A DNA stretch of 64,000 bases from Gaiellasilicea sp963763755 (lineage in GTDB: Bacteria; Actinomycetota; Thermoleophilia; Gaiellales; Gaiellaceae). Positions 52,649 to 62,076 of the stretch are shown here, one piece after another. Numbering within the stretch: the first letter of the stretch is position 1; each line of letters opens with the position of its first letter. The position numbers and the translations under genes are program-made. Under the pieces are notes generated by a model. It did not search any database. It saw nothing but the letters and a program-made list of their open reading frames with translations, and was not told the origin of the DNA. The DNA lies in NCBI GenBank assembly GCA_963763755.1, contig CAVXQE010000004.1:186001-250000 (forward strand). Direction: 5' to 3'.

Positions 52649-53881
52649 CTACGACCCGACCTTCGTCGGCCACTCCGTCGTGACCTCGGCCTTGGCCTTC
52701 GTCTGCGCCGCCGGCCCGGCGAACTTCACGTTCGCGTAGAGCGACGCCGACGGGAGTGCCTTCAGCAGCGCCCCCGGGACGACCTTCCGCCGCGCCATGT
52801 CGGTGAAGCGCGCCGGGTGCGAGTAGCCCTTGAGCCAGAGCAGCTGCCCGGCGTCGGAGTAGAGGAACTCCTGCCAGAGGCGAGCCGCGTACGGGTGCGG
52901 CGCCGTCGCGTTGATCGCCTGGCAGTAGTACGCGCCGTACACCCCGGTCGTCGGAATCGCGACGGCGATCTTCGCCGACGGGAACTCCTTGATGTACGCC
53001 AGGTTGAGGTAGTCCCAGTCGATCGTGATCGGCGTCTGGCCCGAGGCGATCGTCTGCGGGGTCGCCTGCACCGGGATGAAGTTCCCGACGTCCTTCAGCC
53101 GCTTGAAGTAGTCGATCCCCGGGCCGATGTTCGTCAGCGAGCCGCCGTTCGCGAGCGCGGCCGAGTAGACGCCGGCGAAGGCGGAGCCCGACGTCAGCGG
53201 GCTGCCGTTCAGCGCCACCTTGTTCTTGTACTCCGGCTTCAGCAGGTCGTTCCACGACTTCGGCACGTTCGAGACGACGGCGCGGTTGACGCCGAACGAG
53301 ATCACGCCCCAGTAGTCGCCGACCCAGAAGCCGCGCCCGTCCTTCATCGCGCGCGGCACGCTCCCGAAGTAGTTGTTGAAGTACTTCGCGTACAGGCCCT
53401 CGTTGGCGCCGGCGATCGCGAACGACGGGCTGACGTCGAGGACGTCGGGCGCCCGCGAGTCGCCCTTGAGCGAGCGGACGGCCTGGTTCTCCTGCGCCGA
53501 CGAGCCGTCGGGGTTGTCGTTCGTCAGCTTCAGGCCGAACTTCTTCTTGAACGTCGACATGATCTCGCCGTAGTTCGCCCAGTCGGGCGGCAGCGCGATC
53601 GTGTTGATCGCCCCTTCCTTCTTCGCCTGCTTCACGAGCTCGGTGAACGTGATCTCCTTGCCCCGCACCGGCGGCGCCGCTCCACGCGTGTTGCGTGCCA
53701 ATGCGGTCGCGGGTGCGAGGATCGTGAGCCCTGCGGCTGCGGCGAACGAGCGCCGCAGCATCGCGCTTCGGCTCATGCCTTCCTCGGCGACCAGACGGCT
53801 GATCACGGAATCCATCCCGTCGAGGTCGTCCTCCTGGAGTGCCCGCTCCAGGATCTCGTCGACGTCCCAGTGCTCGCCCAT
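52649..53881 (-). CDS. Extracellular solute-binding protein with Tat-like signal
   Basis: 410 residues, family 1/PotD-like. About 40 cytoplasmic residues are followed by a twin-arginine signal MLRRSFAAAAGLTILAPATA. The mature part has NTIALPPDWANYGEIMSTFK, DVLDVSPSFAIAGANEGLYA, GRGFWVGDYWGVISFGVNR and ITIDWDYLNLAY. ATG 53881 has GGGAGG upstream. A long acidic N-extension before a Tat signal is unusual. Ligand not predictable. Confidence 0.88.
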   Translation of the reverse strand: MGEHWDVDEILERALQEDDLDGMDSVISRLVAEEGMSRSAMLRRSFAAAAGLTILAPATALARNTRGAAPPVRGKEITFTELVKQAKKEGAINTIALPPDWANYGEIMSTFKKKFGLKLTNDNPDGSSAQENQAVRSLKGDSRAPDVLDVSPSFAIAGANEGLYAKYFNNYFGSVPRAMKDGRGFWVGDYWGVISFGVNRAVVSNVPKSWNDLLKPEYKNKVALNGSPLTSGSAFAGVYSAALANGGSLTNIGPGIDYFKRLKDVGNFIPVQATPQTIASGQTPITIDWDYLNLAYIKEFPSAKIAVAIPTTGVYGAYYCQAINATAPHPYAARLWQEFLYSDAGQLLWLKGYSHPARFTDMARRKVVPGALLKALPSASLYANVKFAGPAAQTKAKAEVTTEWPTKVGS

Positions 53882-53968
53882 ACATGCCTCCCCGGTTGAA
53901 ATGTGAACAGCAAGCGTACGGCCGCGCGTTCGACTGACACAAGGGGCGGTTGTAGGGTCTTCACCGGT

Positions 53969-54893
53969 ATGGCACCGGATCGCACCGATCCCTTCACTGT
54001 CGAAGGCGAGTGGTTGCGCTGCGCTCTCCACGCGCACACGACCGGCTCCGACGGCGAGCTCGAGCCCGACGCGCTCGCGGCGCACTACGGGAGGGCGGGC
54101 TTCGACGTCCTTGCGATCACCGACCACTGGAAGCGGACCGAGGCGGCTTCGAATGGACGCCTGCTCGTGCTGCCGAGCGTCGAGCTGAACTGCATTCTGC
54201 CCGCGCGCGCGCGACGGCCATGTGCTCGGGTTCGGGATCTCGGCGGACGCCGACCTCGCTGCGCTCGGCGCCGAGTACGCCGATCTCGAGCGCACCGCCG
54301 GGTTCATCGCCGAGCACGGCGGCGTCGCCTACCTCGCGCATCCCTACTGGACGGGTGCGACTCCCGGCACGCTCGAGCTGCCGGAGAACGTCGCCGGGAT
54401 CGAGGTCTGGAACGCCGGCTGCGAGCTCGAGGTGGGGCGGGGGCTGTCCTCCGTGCACTGGGACGAGCTGCTCGAGACCGGCCGCCGCTGCTTCGGTCTC
54501 GTGACGGACGACTCCCACCACCCCGGCTTCGACTCTGGCCACGGCTGGACCTGGCTGCGCGTGCCCGAGCGAAGCGCCGAGGCGGTGCTCGCCGCGCTCG
54601 CGGCCGGCTCCTTCTACGGCAGCTCGGGGCCGGTGCTGCACGACGTCGCGGTCGACGGGGACGAGGTCGAGGTGCGCTGCAGCCCTGCCCGCTCGGTGAC
54701 CCTCGTCTCCGGTCGCACCGAGGGAGCGGCCGTGAACGCGGGGCGTCTCGGCTACCGCTACGCGGGCGAGGTGCTCGCGGACGACGACCGCGGGATCACG
54801 CATGCGCGGCTGCGGCGGCCCTTCGGCGCCGACTACGCCCGCATCGAGGTCACCGACGCGAAGGGCAACCGCGCGTGGACGAACCCGTTGTGA
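53969..54893 (+). CDS. PHP-domain metallophosphoesterase, one frameshift
   Basis: About 308 residues. Metal ligands of the PHP fold: RCALHAHTTGSDGELEPDAL, VLAITDHWK, LPSVELNC, GGVAYLAHPYW, and VTDDSHHPG. Related proteins hydrolyse phosphodiesters or 3-prime,5-prime bisphosphates. Frame changes near 54212. Coupled to glpD by GTGA; with GDPD and GlpD it fits glycerophosphodiester handling (inference). Confidence 0.85.
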
Positions 54894-56405
54894 GAGATCT
54901 CTCGCAACTGGCCGAGCGCCGCTTCGACCTGCTGGTGATCGGAGGCGGCATCGTCGGGGCCGGGATCGCGAACGAGGCGGCGCAGGCGGGTCTTGCCGTC
55001 GCGCTCGTCGATCGCGGTGACTTCGGCGGCGCGACCTCGAGCGCATCGTCGAAGCTGATCCACGGCGGGCTGCGCTACCTCCGCCTGGGCGACGTCAAGC
55101 TCGTCCGCGAGGCTCATCGCGAGCGCCGCGCGCTCCTGAAGACCGTTGCGCCGCACCTCGTCCGGAGGCTGCCGTTCCTCTTCCCGCTCTACCGTGACGG
55201 CCCCTACCGGCCGACGACGCTCAGACTCGGGCTCGCCCTCTACTCGGGCCTCGCCGGTGACCGGCTGGGCGGGCTGCTGCCGCCCGCGCGCGCGCTGCAG
55301 AGTGTCCCCGACCTCCGGCTCGAAGGACTGCGCGGCTGCGGCGTCTACATCGACTCGTTCACGCACGACGGGCGGCTCTGTCTCGCCAACGTCCGAGCGA
55401 CAGCCGTCGCCGGCGGCGTCGTCGCGAACTACGCCGAGGTGGTCGGGCTCCGGCAGATCGAGGGACGCGTGCGCGGCGCCGAGGTGCGAGACCGCCTGTC
55501 CGGCGAGACGTGTCTCCGTCGAGGCGCGCGCGGTCGTGAACGCCACGGGACCCTGGATCAACGGCATTCGCGCCTTCGAGGATCCGGCCGCGCCGCCGCT
55601 CGCCCGCCTGTCGAAGGGCGTGCATCTGCTGCTCGAGCTCGACCGGCCGTGGTCGGCCGCGCTGACGATTCCGCACGATCCCGTGCGCGTCACGTTCGCG
55701 TACCCCTGGCAGGGGATGCTGCTGCTCGGGACGACCGACACCCTCTACGAGGGCGACCCGTCGGAGGTCGCCGTCGAGCCGGCAGACATCACGCGCATCC
55801 TCGACGAGGCGTCGGTCGGGGTCGAGCGCGACGTGCTCGATCCCGGTCGGGTCCGGGCGAGCTTCGCCGGGCTCCGGGTGCTCCCCGGTCTGAGCGGCGA
55901 GACGCTGACGGCGCGGCGCGAGACCCAATACGTCGTCGGCCGCGGCGGGATGCTGACGGTGGCCGGCGGGAAGCTGACGACCTACCGCCGGATCGCGCTG
56001 CACGCGCTCGAGCGGCTGCGACCGGAGCTCGGAGGGATGCGCTTCGACGCGGTGCCCCGGCCGCTGCCGGGCGCGCGCGGTCTCGAGGGCGCGGGCATGC
56101 GCATCGCACACCGGTTCCCGGACCTCGATCCTGCGACCCGCTCGCACGTCCTGCACCTGTACGGCAGCCTCGCGGAGGAGATGCTCGAGCCTGCGCTGCT
56201 GGAGCCGCGGCTGCTCGAGCCGATCCACCCGGACGCTCCCGACGTGCTCGCGCAGATCGAGTACGCGGGCGAGCAGGAGTGGGCCGTTCGCGTCGAGGAC
56301 GTCCTCTGGCGGCGGACGACACTCGGCTACCGCGGCCTGGCGGACGCCGCCGCCGCGCAGGTGGCGGAGGCGCTCGGGTACCCCGCGGCGTTAGGGTCGG
56401 CCTGA
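54890..56405 (+). CDS. glpD: Aerobic glycerol-3-phosphate dehydrogenase, one frameshift
   Basis: About 505 residues. FAD motif LLVIGGGIVGAGIANEAA, GGATSSASSKLIHGGLRYL, then VVNATGPWINGIRAFED, MLLLGTTDTLYEGDP and GGKLTTYRRIALHALE. Oxidises glycerol-3-phosphate to dihydroxyacetone phosphate, passing electrons to quinone. Frame changes near 55512. The C-terminal domain is complete. TGATG overlap with fhs. Confidence 0.93.
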
Positions 56406-58072
56406 TGCGGACGCAGATGCCGTCGAGTCTCGAGATCGCGCAGGCCGCGGTCCTCCGGCCGATCGAGGAGGTCGCCGCCGCCGCCGGCTTGGTCCCGGAC
56501 GAAGTCGAGCCGTACGGCCGCACAAAGGCGAAGATCGACCTGCGCGTCCTCGACCGGCTCCGCGAGACCGCGGACGGAAAGCTGATCTGTGTCACCGCGA
56601 TCACGCCGACGAAGGCGGGCGAGGGGAAGACGACGACCTCCGTCTCGCTCACGCAGGGTCTCGGTCACATCGGCAAGAAGCCTGTGCTCTGCCTGCGCGA
56701 GGCCTCGCTCGGGCCGGTCTTCGGGATCAAGGGCGGCGCCGCCGGCGGCGGGTACGCGCAGGTCGTTCCGATGGAGGACCTGAACCTCCATTTCACCGGC
56801 GACATCCACGCGATCGGAGCCGCGAACAACCTGCTCGCCGCGATGCTCGAGGCGCACATTCTGCACGGCAACATGCTCGACATCGACCCGCTCTCGGTCG
56901 GCTGGCGGCGCTGCGTCGACATCAACGACCGCGCCTTGCGGGACATCGCACTCGGCCTCGGCGGCCGTGCGAACGGCTATCCGCGCCAGTCCGGCTTCGA
57001 CATCACGGCGGCATCGGAGGTGATGGCGATCGTCGCCGTCGCCCGCGACCTGCACGACCTGCGCGAGCGGCTGGGTGCGATCACCGTCGCGTACACCTTC
57101 GAGGGCGAGCCGGTGCTCGCAGAGCAGCTCCGCGCTGCCGGCGCGATGGCGGTCCTCCTCAAGGACGCGCTGAAGCCGAACCTCGTCCAGACGCTCGAGG
57201 GGCAGCCGGCACTCGTCCACTGCGGGCCGTTCGCGAACATCGCCCACGGCAACAACTCGCTCGTCGCCGACCTCGTGGCGCTGAAGCTCGGCGACTACGT
57301 GGTCACGGAGTCGGGCTTCGGCGCGGACATGGGCATGGAGAAGTTCCTGAACATCGTGTGTCGCGCGGGTGGGCTCAGCCCGAGCGCCGTCGTGCTCGTC
57401 GCGACCGCCAAGGCGCTCAAGCATCACGGCGGCGATCCGGACGGCGGGCTGGACGCGATCGAGATCGGCGCCGAGAACCTGCGGCGGCACCTCGAGATCG
57501 TGGCCGGGTTCGGGCTGCGCGCCGTCGTCGCCGTCAACCGGTTCCCGGGTGACACGGACGAGGAGGTGGACCTCGTCCGCCGCCTCGCACTCGAGCACGG
57601 CGCCCATGCGGCCGAGCTGAACGAGGCGTTCGAGCGCGGCGGCGAGGGTGCGGCATCGCTTGCCGAGGCGGTCGTCGACGCCGCCGATCATCCGAACGAA
57701 TTCGAGTTCACGTATCCGATCGACGCTCCGATCGAGGCGAAGATCGAGGCGATCGCGACGCGCGTCTACGGCGCGGGCAGCGTGGTCTTCCTCCAGACCG
57801 CGAAGGACAAGATCAAGCAGTTCGCGGCCGGCGGGCTCGGGACTCTGCCGATCTGCATGGCGAAGACGCACCTCTCGCTGTCGCACGATCCCGCCCTGAC
57901 GAACGCGCCGACGGGGTTCGAGCTGACCGTGCGGGACATCCGTGCCTACACGGGTGCCGGCTGGCTCGTCGCGCTGTGCGGAACGATGCAGACCATGCCC
58001 GGTCTGGGCGCGAATCCTGCGGCGTTCAGCGTCGATATCGACGAGGACGGCCGCACGGTTGGCCTCTTCTAG
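56405..58072 (+). CDS. fhs: Formate-tetrahydrofolate ligase
   Basis: 555 residues, intact. ITPTKAGEGKTTTSVSLTQG is the P-loop; EASLGPVFGIKGGAAGGGYA, DINDRALRDIALGLGG, HGNNSLVADLVALKLGDYVV and PICMAKTHLSLSHDPA are family hallmarks. Links formate, ATP and THF to 10-formyl-THF; reversible, so it can recover ATP from methyl-derived C1 units. With the following fchA and metF/metV in the betaine locus, only FolD is missing from a full THF branch in this window. Confidence 0.96.
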   Translation: MRTQMPSSLEIAQAAVLRPIEEVAAAAGLVPDEVEPYGRTKAKIDLRVLDRLRETADGKLICVTAITPTKAGEGKTTTSVSLTQGLGHIGKKPVLCLREASLGPVFGIKGGAAGGGYAQVVPMEDLNLHFTGDIHAIGAANNLLAAMLEAHILHGNMLDIDPLSVGWRRCVDINDRALRDIALGLGGRANGYPRQSGFDITAASEVMAIVAVARDLHDLRERLGAITVAYTFEGEPVLAEQLRAAGAMAVLLKDALKPNLVQTLEGQPALVHCGPFANIAHGNNSLVADLVALKLGDYVVTESGFGADMGMEKFLNIVCRAGGLSPSAVVLVATAKALKHHGGDPDGGLDAIEIGAENLRRHLEIVAGFGLRAVVAVNRFPGDTDEEVDLVRRLALEHGAHAAELNEAFERGGEGAASLAEAVVDAADHPNEFEFTYPIDAPIEAKIEAIATRVYGAGSVVFLQTAKDKIKQFAAGGLGTLPICMAKTHLSLSHDPALTNAPTGFELTVRDIRAYTGAGWLVALCGTMQTMPGLGANPAAFSVDIDEDGRTVGLF

Positions 58073-58601
58073 CTTCCTCGACGCCGGCCTGAAGGAATTC
58101 CTCGACGCGGTGCCGGCCCGGACACCGGCGCCCGGGGGCGGCGCTGTTGCGGCGATCGCGGCTTCGCTCGCGGCGGGCCTGACGGCGATGGCAGCGCGCT
58201 TCGCGCCGGACGAGTGGAAGCGCCGCGCCGAGGTCGTCGGCCGGGCCGAGGAGCTGCGCGCCCGTGTCGAGCCGCTCGCCGACGCGGACGCCGAGGCCTA
58301 CGGCGCGTTCATGGCGGAACGAACGGACGACAACGTGGAGCGGATCATCGCCATCCCGTTCGAGCTCGCCGAGGTCGCCGCCGAGGTCGCGGACCTGGCC
58401 TCGCTCGTGGCCGCCGAGGGCAATCCCAACCTCACCGGCGACGCGGCCGCCGGTGCGGATCTCGCCGCGGCGGCGGCGTCCGTGGGAGCCCGGCTCGTCC
58501 GGATCAACACGCCGCCGGGCGACGAGCGGATCGCCGAGTCGGCGGCGTTCGCCGAACGAGCTGCTGCCGCCGCCCGCAGGACAGACGCGCTCGAGGGCTA
58601 G
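58059..58601 (+). CDS. fchA: Formimidoyl/methenyl-tetrahydrofolate cyclohydrolase family protein (FchA)
   Basis: 181 residues of the cyclodeaminase/cyclohydrolase family: FLDAVPARTPAPGGGAVAAI, SLAAGLTAMAARF, and FELAEVAAEVADLASLVAAE. Interconverts 5,10-methenyl-THF and formyl-THF (or deaminates formimino-THF). TTG 58059 overlaps the last codons of fhs, so the two are coupled. Confidence 0.85.
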   Translation: MASSSFLDAGLKEFLDAVPARTPAPGGGAVAAIAASLAAGLTAMAARFAPDEWKRRAEVVGRAEELRARVEPLADADAEAYGAFMAERTDDNVERIIAIPFELAEVAAEVADLASLVAAEGNPNLTGDAAAGADLAAAAASVGARLVRINTPPGDERIAESAAFAERAAAAARRTDALEG

Positions 58602-59272
58602 CCCGAGGAGCCGGTCTCTTCGTGCGGGGCGCCGACGGGCTTGGACTCGGGCGAGCCGCGCTGGCGGAGGTAGATCGTGAAGACGACCATCGTCCCGACG
58701 GCGAGGAACTCGGACTGCCAGTTCTGCAGCGTTCGCTCCCAGAAGTCCGCGTTGCCGAGATAGCTCGTCCAGCCGATGGCCCGGCCGCCGTGGTGCTGTG
58801 CGTCGTCGTTGAACTCGCGCCAGTTGTTCAGCGACTGCGCGAACCATGTCGCGAAGAAGATCGCTGTCATCACGAGGAGGAGCGAGTTCTCGTAGATCCG
58901 GGTGCGCCAGTCGTCGAGCTTGGCCCAGCGAGGGCCGCCTGAGGGTGTGTGGCGGCCGATCTGCTGCTGCGTCTTCGGCTCGAGCCCCGCGTCCTCGAGC
59001 GCTTTCGACTCGTTCGAGCCCCTTTGAACCAGCCAGATCGTTGCCGCGATGAAGAGGGAGAACTGGAGGAACTCGGACTGCCAGTTCTCCATCACAGCGC
59101 TGCCGAAGCCCGAGGAGGTCACGTATGACCACCACGAAACGGGCGCTCCGTCGTGCTCGATCTGGACGGCGTTGTACTTGTGCTGGCCGGCAAACGACTG
59201 CCCGATGAGCGCCAGCAGAAAGATGGTGAGGAAGAAGAGGGAGAGGCTGTTCTCTCGGGCGAAGCGCCTCAT
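58598..59272 (-). CDS. DUF6766 family membrane protein with internal duplication
   Basis: 224 residues. Two homologous halves each begin with ENSL, contain a membrane helix, a Trp-rich NWQSEFL motif (VMENWQSEFLQFSLF and LQNWQSEFLAVGTM) and end in QRGSxESK. Four membrane helices in total. Function unknown. A 26-codon membrane peptide gene overlaps its start. Confidence 0.8.
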   Translation of the reverse strand: MRRFARENSLSLFFLTIFLLALIGQSFAGQHKYNAVQIEHDGAPVSWWSYVTSSGFGSAVMENWQSEFLQFSLFIAATIWLVQRGSNESKALEDAGLEPKTQQQIGRHTPSGGPRWAKLDDWRTRIYENSLLLVMTAIFFATWFAQSLNNWREFNDDAQHHGGRAIGWTSYLGNADFWERTLQNWQSEFLAVGTMVVFTIYLRQRGSPESKPVGAPHEETGSSG

Positions 59273-59349
59273 CCGTGCAGGCCGGTGAGCGTGTACGCCA
59301 CGACGCCGGCCACGATCACGAACCAGTAGAGCGCGTACATCGTCCGCAT
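59269..59349 (-). CDS. Small single-helix membrane peptide upstream of DUF6766
   Basis: 26 residues (MRTMYALYWFVIVAGVVAYT and so on), one hydrophobic helix. Its stop overlaps the DUF6766 start (ATGA), which supports translation. ATG 59349 or 59340; an upstream in-frame GTG near 59396 would give about 42 residues. Probably a partner of the DUF6766 protein. Confidence 0.5.
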   Translation of the reverse strand: MRTMYALYWFVIVAGVVAYTLTGLHG

Positions 59350-59365
59350 CGGACGGAAGATCCCC

Positions 59366-59395
59366 GCGCGGGCCCGGTCGAAACCAGGCCCGCGC
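59366..59395 (-). terminator. Hairpin downstream of the cold-shock gene
   Basis: GCGCGGGCC (59366-59374) pairs with GGCCCGCGC (59387-59395), 12-base loop, starting 16 bases after the cold-shock stop codon. Probably a terminator; it lies within the possible upstream extension of the small membrane peptide. Confidence 0.55.
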
Positions 59396-59411
59396 ACGGG
59401 AATCGCATCAC

Positions 59412-59615
59412 CTAAACGGCGACGACGTTGAACGCCTCGGGGCCCTTCTGACCCTCGCGCGCCTCGAACTCGACCTTTGCACCCTCGGAAAGGGACTTGA
59501 AGCCCTCGCCACCGATGCCGCTGTGGTGGACGAAGAGATCCTTACCGCCGTCCTCCGGTGCGATGAAGCCGAAGCCCTTCGCATCGTCAAACCACTTGAC
59601 TGTGCCTGTTGCCAT
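59412..59615 (-). CDS. Cold-shock domain protein (CspA family)
   Basis: 67-residue OB-fold nucleic-acid chaperone. GTVKWFDDAKGFGFI with RNP1 (KGFGFI) and RNP2 (DLFVHHSGI). Binds single-stranded RNA and destabilises secondary structure. AGGAGGTGT eight bases before ATG 59615 is a very strong ribosome site, but the leader can fold over it (59622-59662), suggesting structure-controlled translation. Confidence 0.95.
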   Translation of the reverse strand: MATGTVKWFDDAKGFGFIAPEDGGKDLFVHHSGIGGEGFKSLSEGAKVEFEAREGQKGPEAFNVVAV

Positions 59616-59621
59616 GGAAAT

Positions 59622-59662
59622 ACACCTCCTACCGATTTACTCACGAACGGTAAGAGAGGTGT
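59622..59662 (-). ncRNA. 5-prime leader hairpin sequestering the csp ribosome binding site
   Basis: In the transcript ACACCUC (59662-59656) pairs with GAGGUGU (59628-59622) and ACCG (59651-59648... read 59651 to 59648 complement) with CGGU (59634-59631), with an internal loop UCUU/AG and a 13-base apical loop. GAGGUGU is the core of the ribosome site, so the folded form would hide it. Confidence 0.65.
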
Positions 59663-59752
59663 TTGGGCACCCAGGTTACGCGCTCTAAAGAACTTATCGT
59701 TTCAAAGTCTAGCCGCTATTCCCGTTTGTGGGTAAACCTGACGCGTACGTAA

Positions 59753-60389
59753 TCACCGCTCGTGCGGGCGAACGAGCTCGCGCAACCGCGCGGCGTAGGC
59801 CGGGGCAGTCGGTGCGTCCTCGTGCTGGAAGTACGCGAAGACCTCGAGTCCCGCCTGCGAGCAGTGGCTCGATCGTCGCCGCGAGCTCGACCAGCTGGTC
59901 CTCGGAGTACGGCGGCTCGCGAAAGCGGAGATACCGAAATGGCCCGTCGGCGTCGAGGTCGTTGACCCGGACGGCCGGTGCCACGTCCACGCCGGTCCAG
60001 CTCTCGTCTCTCAGGTCGAGCGCCAGCCGCAGATCGGTGGAGCCGAGCAGGAGAGCGAGCAGGCCGTCGTCGCGCGGGCTCTCGACGACGACGCGGACCG
60101 GACCGAGCCTGTCGCCGAGCATGCGGACACGCTCCTCGAACGTGCCGAAGGACCGGAGCGCTTGCGGCGAGGCCTTGACTGCGAAGCGGAACCCGTCAGG
60201 GGTGGCCGCAGCCCAGCGGCCGAACTGCTCCTCGGACGGAAGGCGATAGCCGGTCGAGTTGAGCTCGACGGTCGGAAACCGCTCGGAGTAGAAGGAGAGG
60301 AAGTCCTCGTTCGCGATGCCGGCGGGATAGAAGTCGGGTCGCCAGGACGGGTATGACCATCCCGACGTGCCGATCAGGGCGGAACCCAT
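59753..60389 (-). CDS. DUF72 (YecE-like) family protein, one frameshift
   Basis: About 212 residues. ALIGTSGWSYPSWRPDFYP, FPTVELNSTGYRLPSEEQF, FAVKASPQALRSF and FAYFQHEDAPTAP are the DUF72 pattern (TIM-barrel fold, function unknown). Frame changes near 59858; the conserved tail ends RELVRPHER. ATG 60389; divergent from thyX. Confidence 0.85.
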
Positions 60390-60423
60390 TACCGTCCGGG
60401 GACCTCAGTACCCTCGAAAACCC

Positions 60424-61131
60424 GTGGCAGTCACCACTGAAGTGATACCCGACAGCTCGATCCCCGTCCTCGACCACGGCTTCGTCCGTCTCGACGCGGC
60501 GATGGCCGACGACCTCTCCGTCGTCAACGCCGCACGCGTCAGCTTCGCCCGCCGGCGCGAGGACGTGGACGACGCGGACGCGGGGCTGATCCGGTTTCTG
60601 ATGCGCGACCGGCACGGGACGCCGTTCGAGCACAACTCCTTCCGCTTCCACATCCGCTGCCCGATCTTCGTCGCGCGCGAGTGGTTCCGGCACCGGATCG
60701 GCTCCTTCAACGAGTTCTCGATGCGCTACGCGAAGGCGACCGACGACTTCTACATCCCCGAGGCCGACGACGTCCGCAGCCAGGTCGGGAAGCCCGGCGC
60801 GTACTCGTTCGAGCCCGTCGACCCGGAGCTCGCGGAGCGCACGCGGGAGGAGCTGCAGGCGGTCTACGACATGGCGTACGCGACCTACACGCGCCTCGTC
60901 GAGGAGGGGGTCGCGCGCGAGCTCGCCCGCTCAGTCATCCCGGTCGGCGCCTACACCGAGTTCTACTGGACGGTGAACGCACGGGCCTTGATGAACTTCG
61001 TCTCCCTCCGGGCGGCGGAGACGGCGCAGCGCGAGATCCGCCGCTACGCCGAGGCGTGCGAGCAGTTCCTCGCCGAGCGGATGCCGATCACGCACGCGGC
61101 GTTCGTCGCGAACGACCGCACCGCGCCCTGA
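60424..61131 (+). CDS. thyX: Flavin-dependent thymidylate synthase
   Basis: 235 residues. The ThyX motif appears at residue 89 as RHRIGSFNEFSMRY, matching RHRxxSxNExSxRY, with EFYWTVNARALMNFVSLRAA and QREIRRYAEACEQF later. Converts dUMP to dTMP with methylene-THF and FAD, another consumer of the C1 pool. GTG 60424 chosen; TACCCT nine bases upstream may be a leaderless -10. A longer start at 60367 would overlap the divergent DUF72 gene. Confidence 0.94.
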   Translation: MAVTTEVIPDSSIPVLDHGFVRLDAAMADDLSVVNAARVSFARRREDVDDADAGLIRFLMRDRHGTPFEHNSFRFHIRCPIFVAREWFRHRIGSFNEFSMRYAKATDDFYIPEADDVRSQVGKPGAYSFEPVDPELAERTREELQAVYDMAYATYTRLVEEGVARELARSVIPVGAYTEFYWTVNARALMNFVSLRAAETAQREIRRYAEACEQFLAERMPITHAAFVANDRTAP

Positions 61132-61133
61132 GG

Positions 61134-61496
61134 GTGGAGCGCGTCACCGGGATCGGCGGCATCTTCCTCCGGGCTCGTGACCCCGAGGCGCTTCGCTCTT
61201 GGTACGAGGCGAATCTCGGGATCACGGTCTCAGAGTGGGGTGGGCACGTCTTCGAGGCCGTGCCGGGAACCTCGACCGTCTGGTCGCTCTTTCCCGGCGA
61301 CACCGGCTACTGGCCGGACGAGCAGCAGGTGATGGTCAACTACCGCGTCGACGACCTGGACGCGATGCTCCAGCAGCTACGTGCCGCGGGCGCCGAGGTC
61401 GACGAGAAGGTCGAGGAGCAGGAGTTCGGCCGCTTCGGCTGGGCGGTCGATCCCGAGGGAAACCGCTTCGAGCTCTGGCAGCCGATCGAGTCTTAG
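61134..61496 (+). CDS. VOC-family (glyoxalase-like) protein
   Basis: 121 residues, two beta-alpha-beta-beta-beta modules: GIGGIFLRARDPEALRSWYE, LGITVSEWGGHVF, and the end GWAVDPEGNRFELWQPIES, which supplies the usual metal glutamate. Possible metal-dependent lyase, dioxygenase or resistance protein; substrate unknown. GTG start two bases after thyX. Confidence 0.85.
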   Translation: MERVTGIGGIFLRARDPEALRSWYEANLGITVSEWGGHVFEAVPGTSTVWSLFPGDTGYWPDEQQVMVNYRVDDLDAMLQQLRAAGAEVDEKVEEQEFGRFGWAVDPEGNRFELWQPIES

Positions 61497-62076
61497 GTCT
61501 GGGAGGTTGAGAGGAGCGGCACGTCCGAGTCGTGCCGCGTGACGACCCAGCCGTCGTACTTCCGCAAGCCGTACGGAACGCTGAGAACGACCGTCGTCAC
61601 GCCGGTGTGCACGATGAAGCGGCCGCACGGGTCGACGAGCTTTCCGCCCTTGGTCAGCCAGAGCTCGTAGTAGTCCGAGCGGTCCCGGCTCGGCGTGAGC
61701 CCGCGGACGACGACGTTCATCGGCCAGTTTCCCGCCTCGTCCTGCGGCAGCACGTCGATCGACGCGGTGGCGCCCGCCGCCTGTGCCGTGCCGACCATCG
61801 GGATCGACACCACGGCTTCGACGTCGTCGCTGCGGGCGCTCGCGAACCAGCCGGCGCCGAAGGCGGCCGCCGCGAGCGCAGCCGCGATCAGAGCGAGAGC
61901 CATGCGCCGCCGGCGCGGAACGAGCCGCACCGGTTCGGCCGCGGGAGGCGCCTCCAGGCGGAGGACACCTCGGGCGGCGGGTCGACCGAGAGCAGCAGCG
62001 TGTGCACGCGCCGCAGCCGGGATCTCTCCTCGGGATCCTCGATCTCGCCGACGAGCTCGTCGAAGCGGTCGCTCAT
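61493..62076 (-). CDS. RskA-like anti-sigma factor, one frameshift
   Basis: About 194 residues. Cytoplasmic N-terminal ASD-like helices MSDRFDELVGEIEDPEERSR, one membrane helix (MALALIAAALAAAAFGAGWF) and an external RskA domain with YYELWLTKGGKLVDPCGRF. No zinc-binding HxxxCxxC is present. It should hold the ECF sigma factor encoded upstream, whose stop overlaps its start (ATGA), at the membrane. Frame changes near 61962. Confidence 0.87.
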
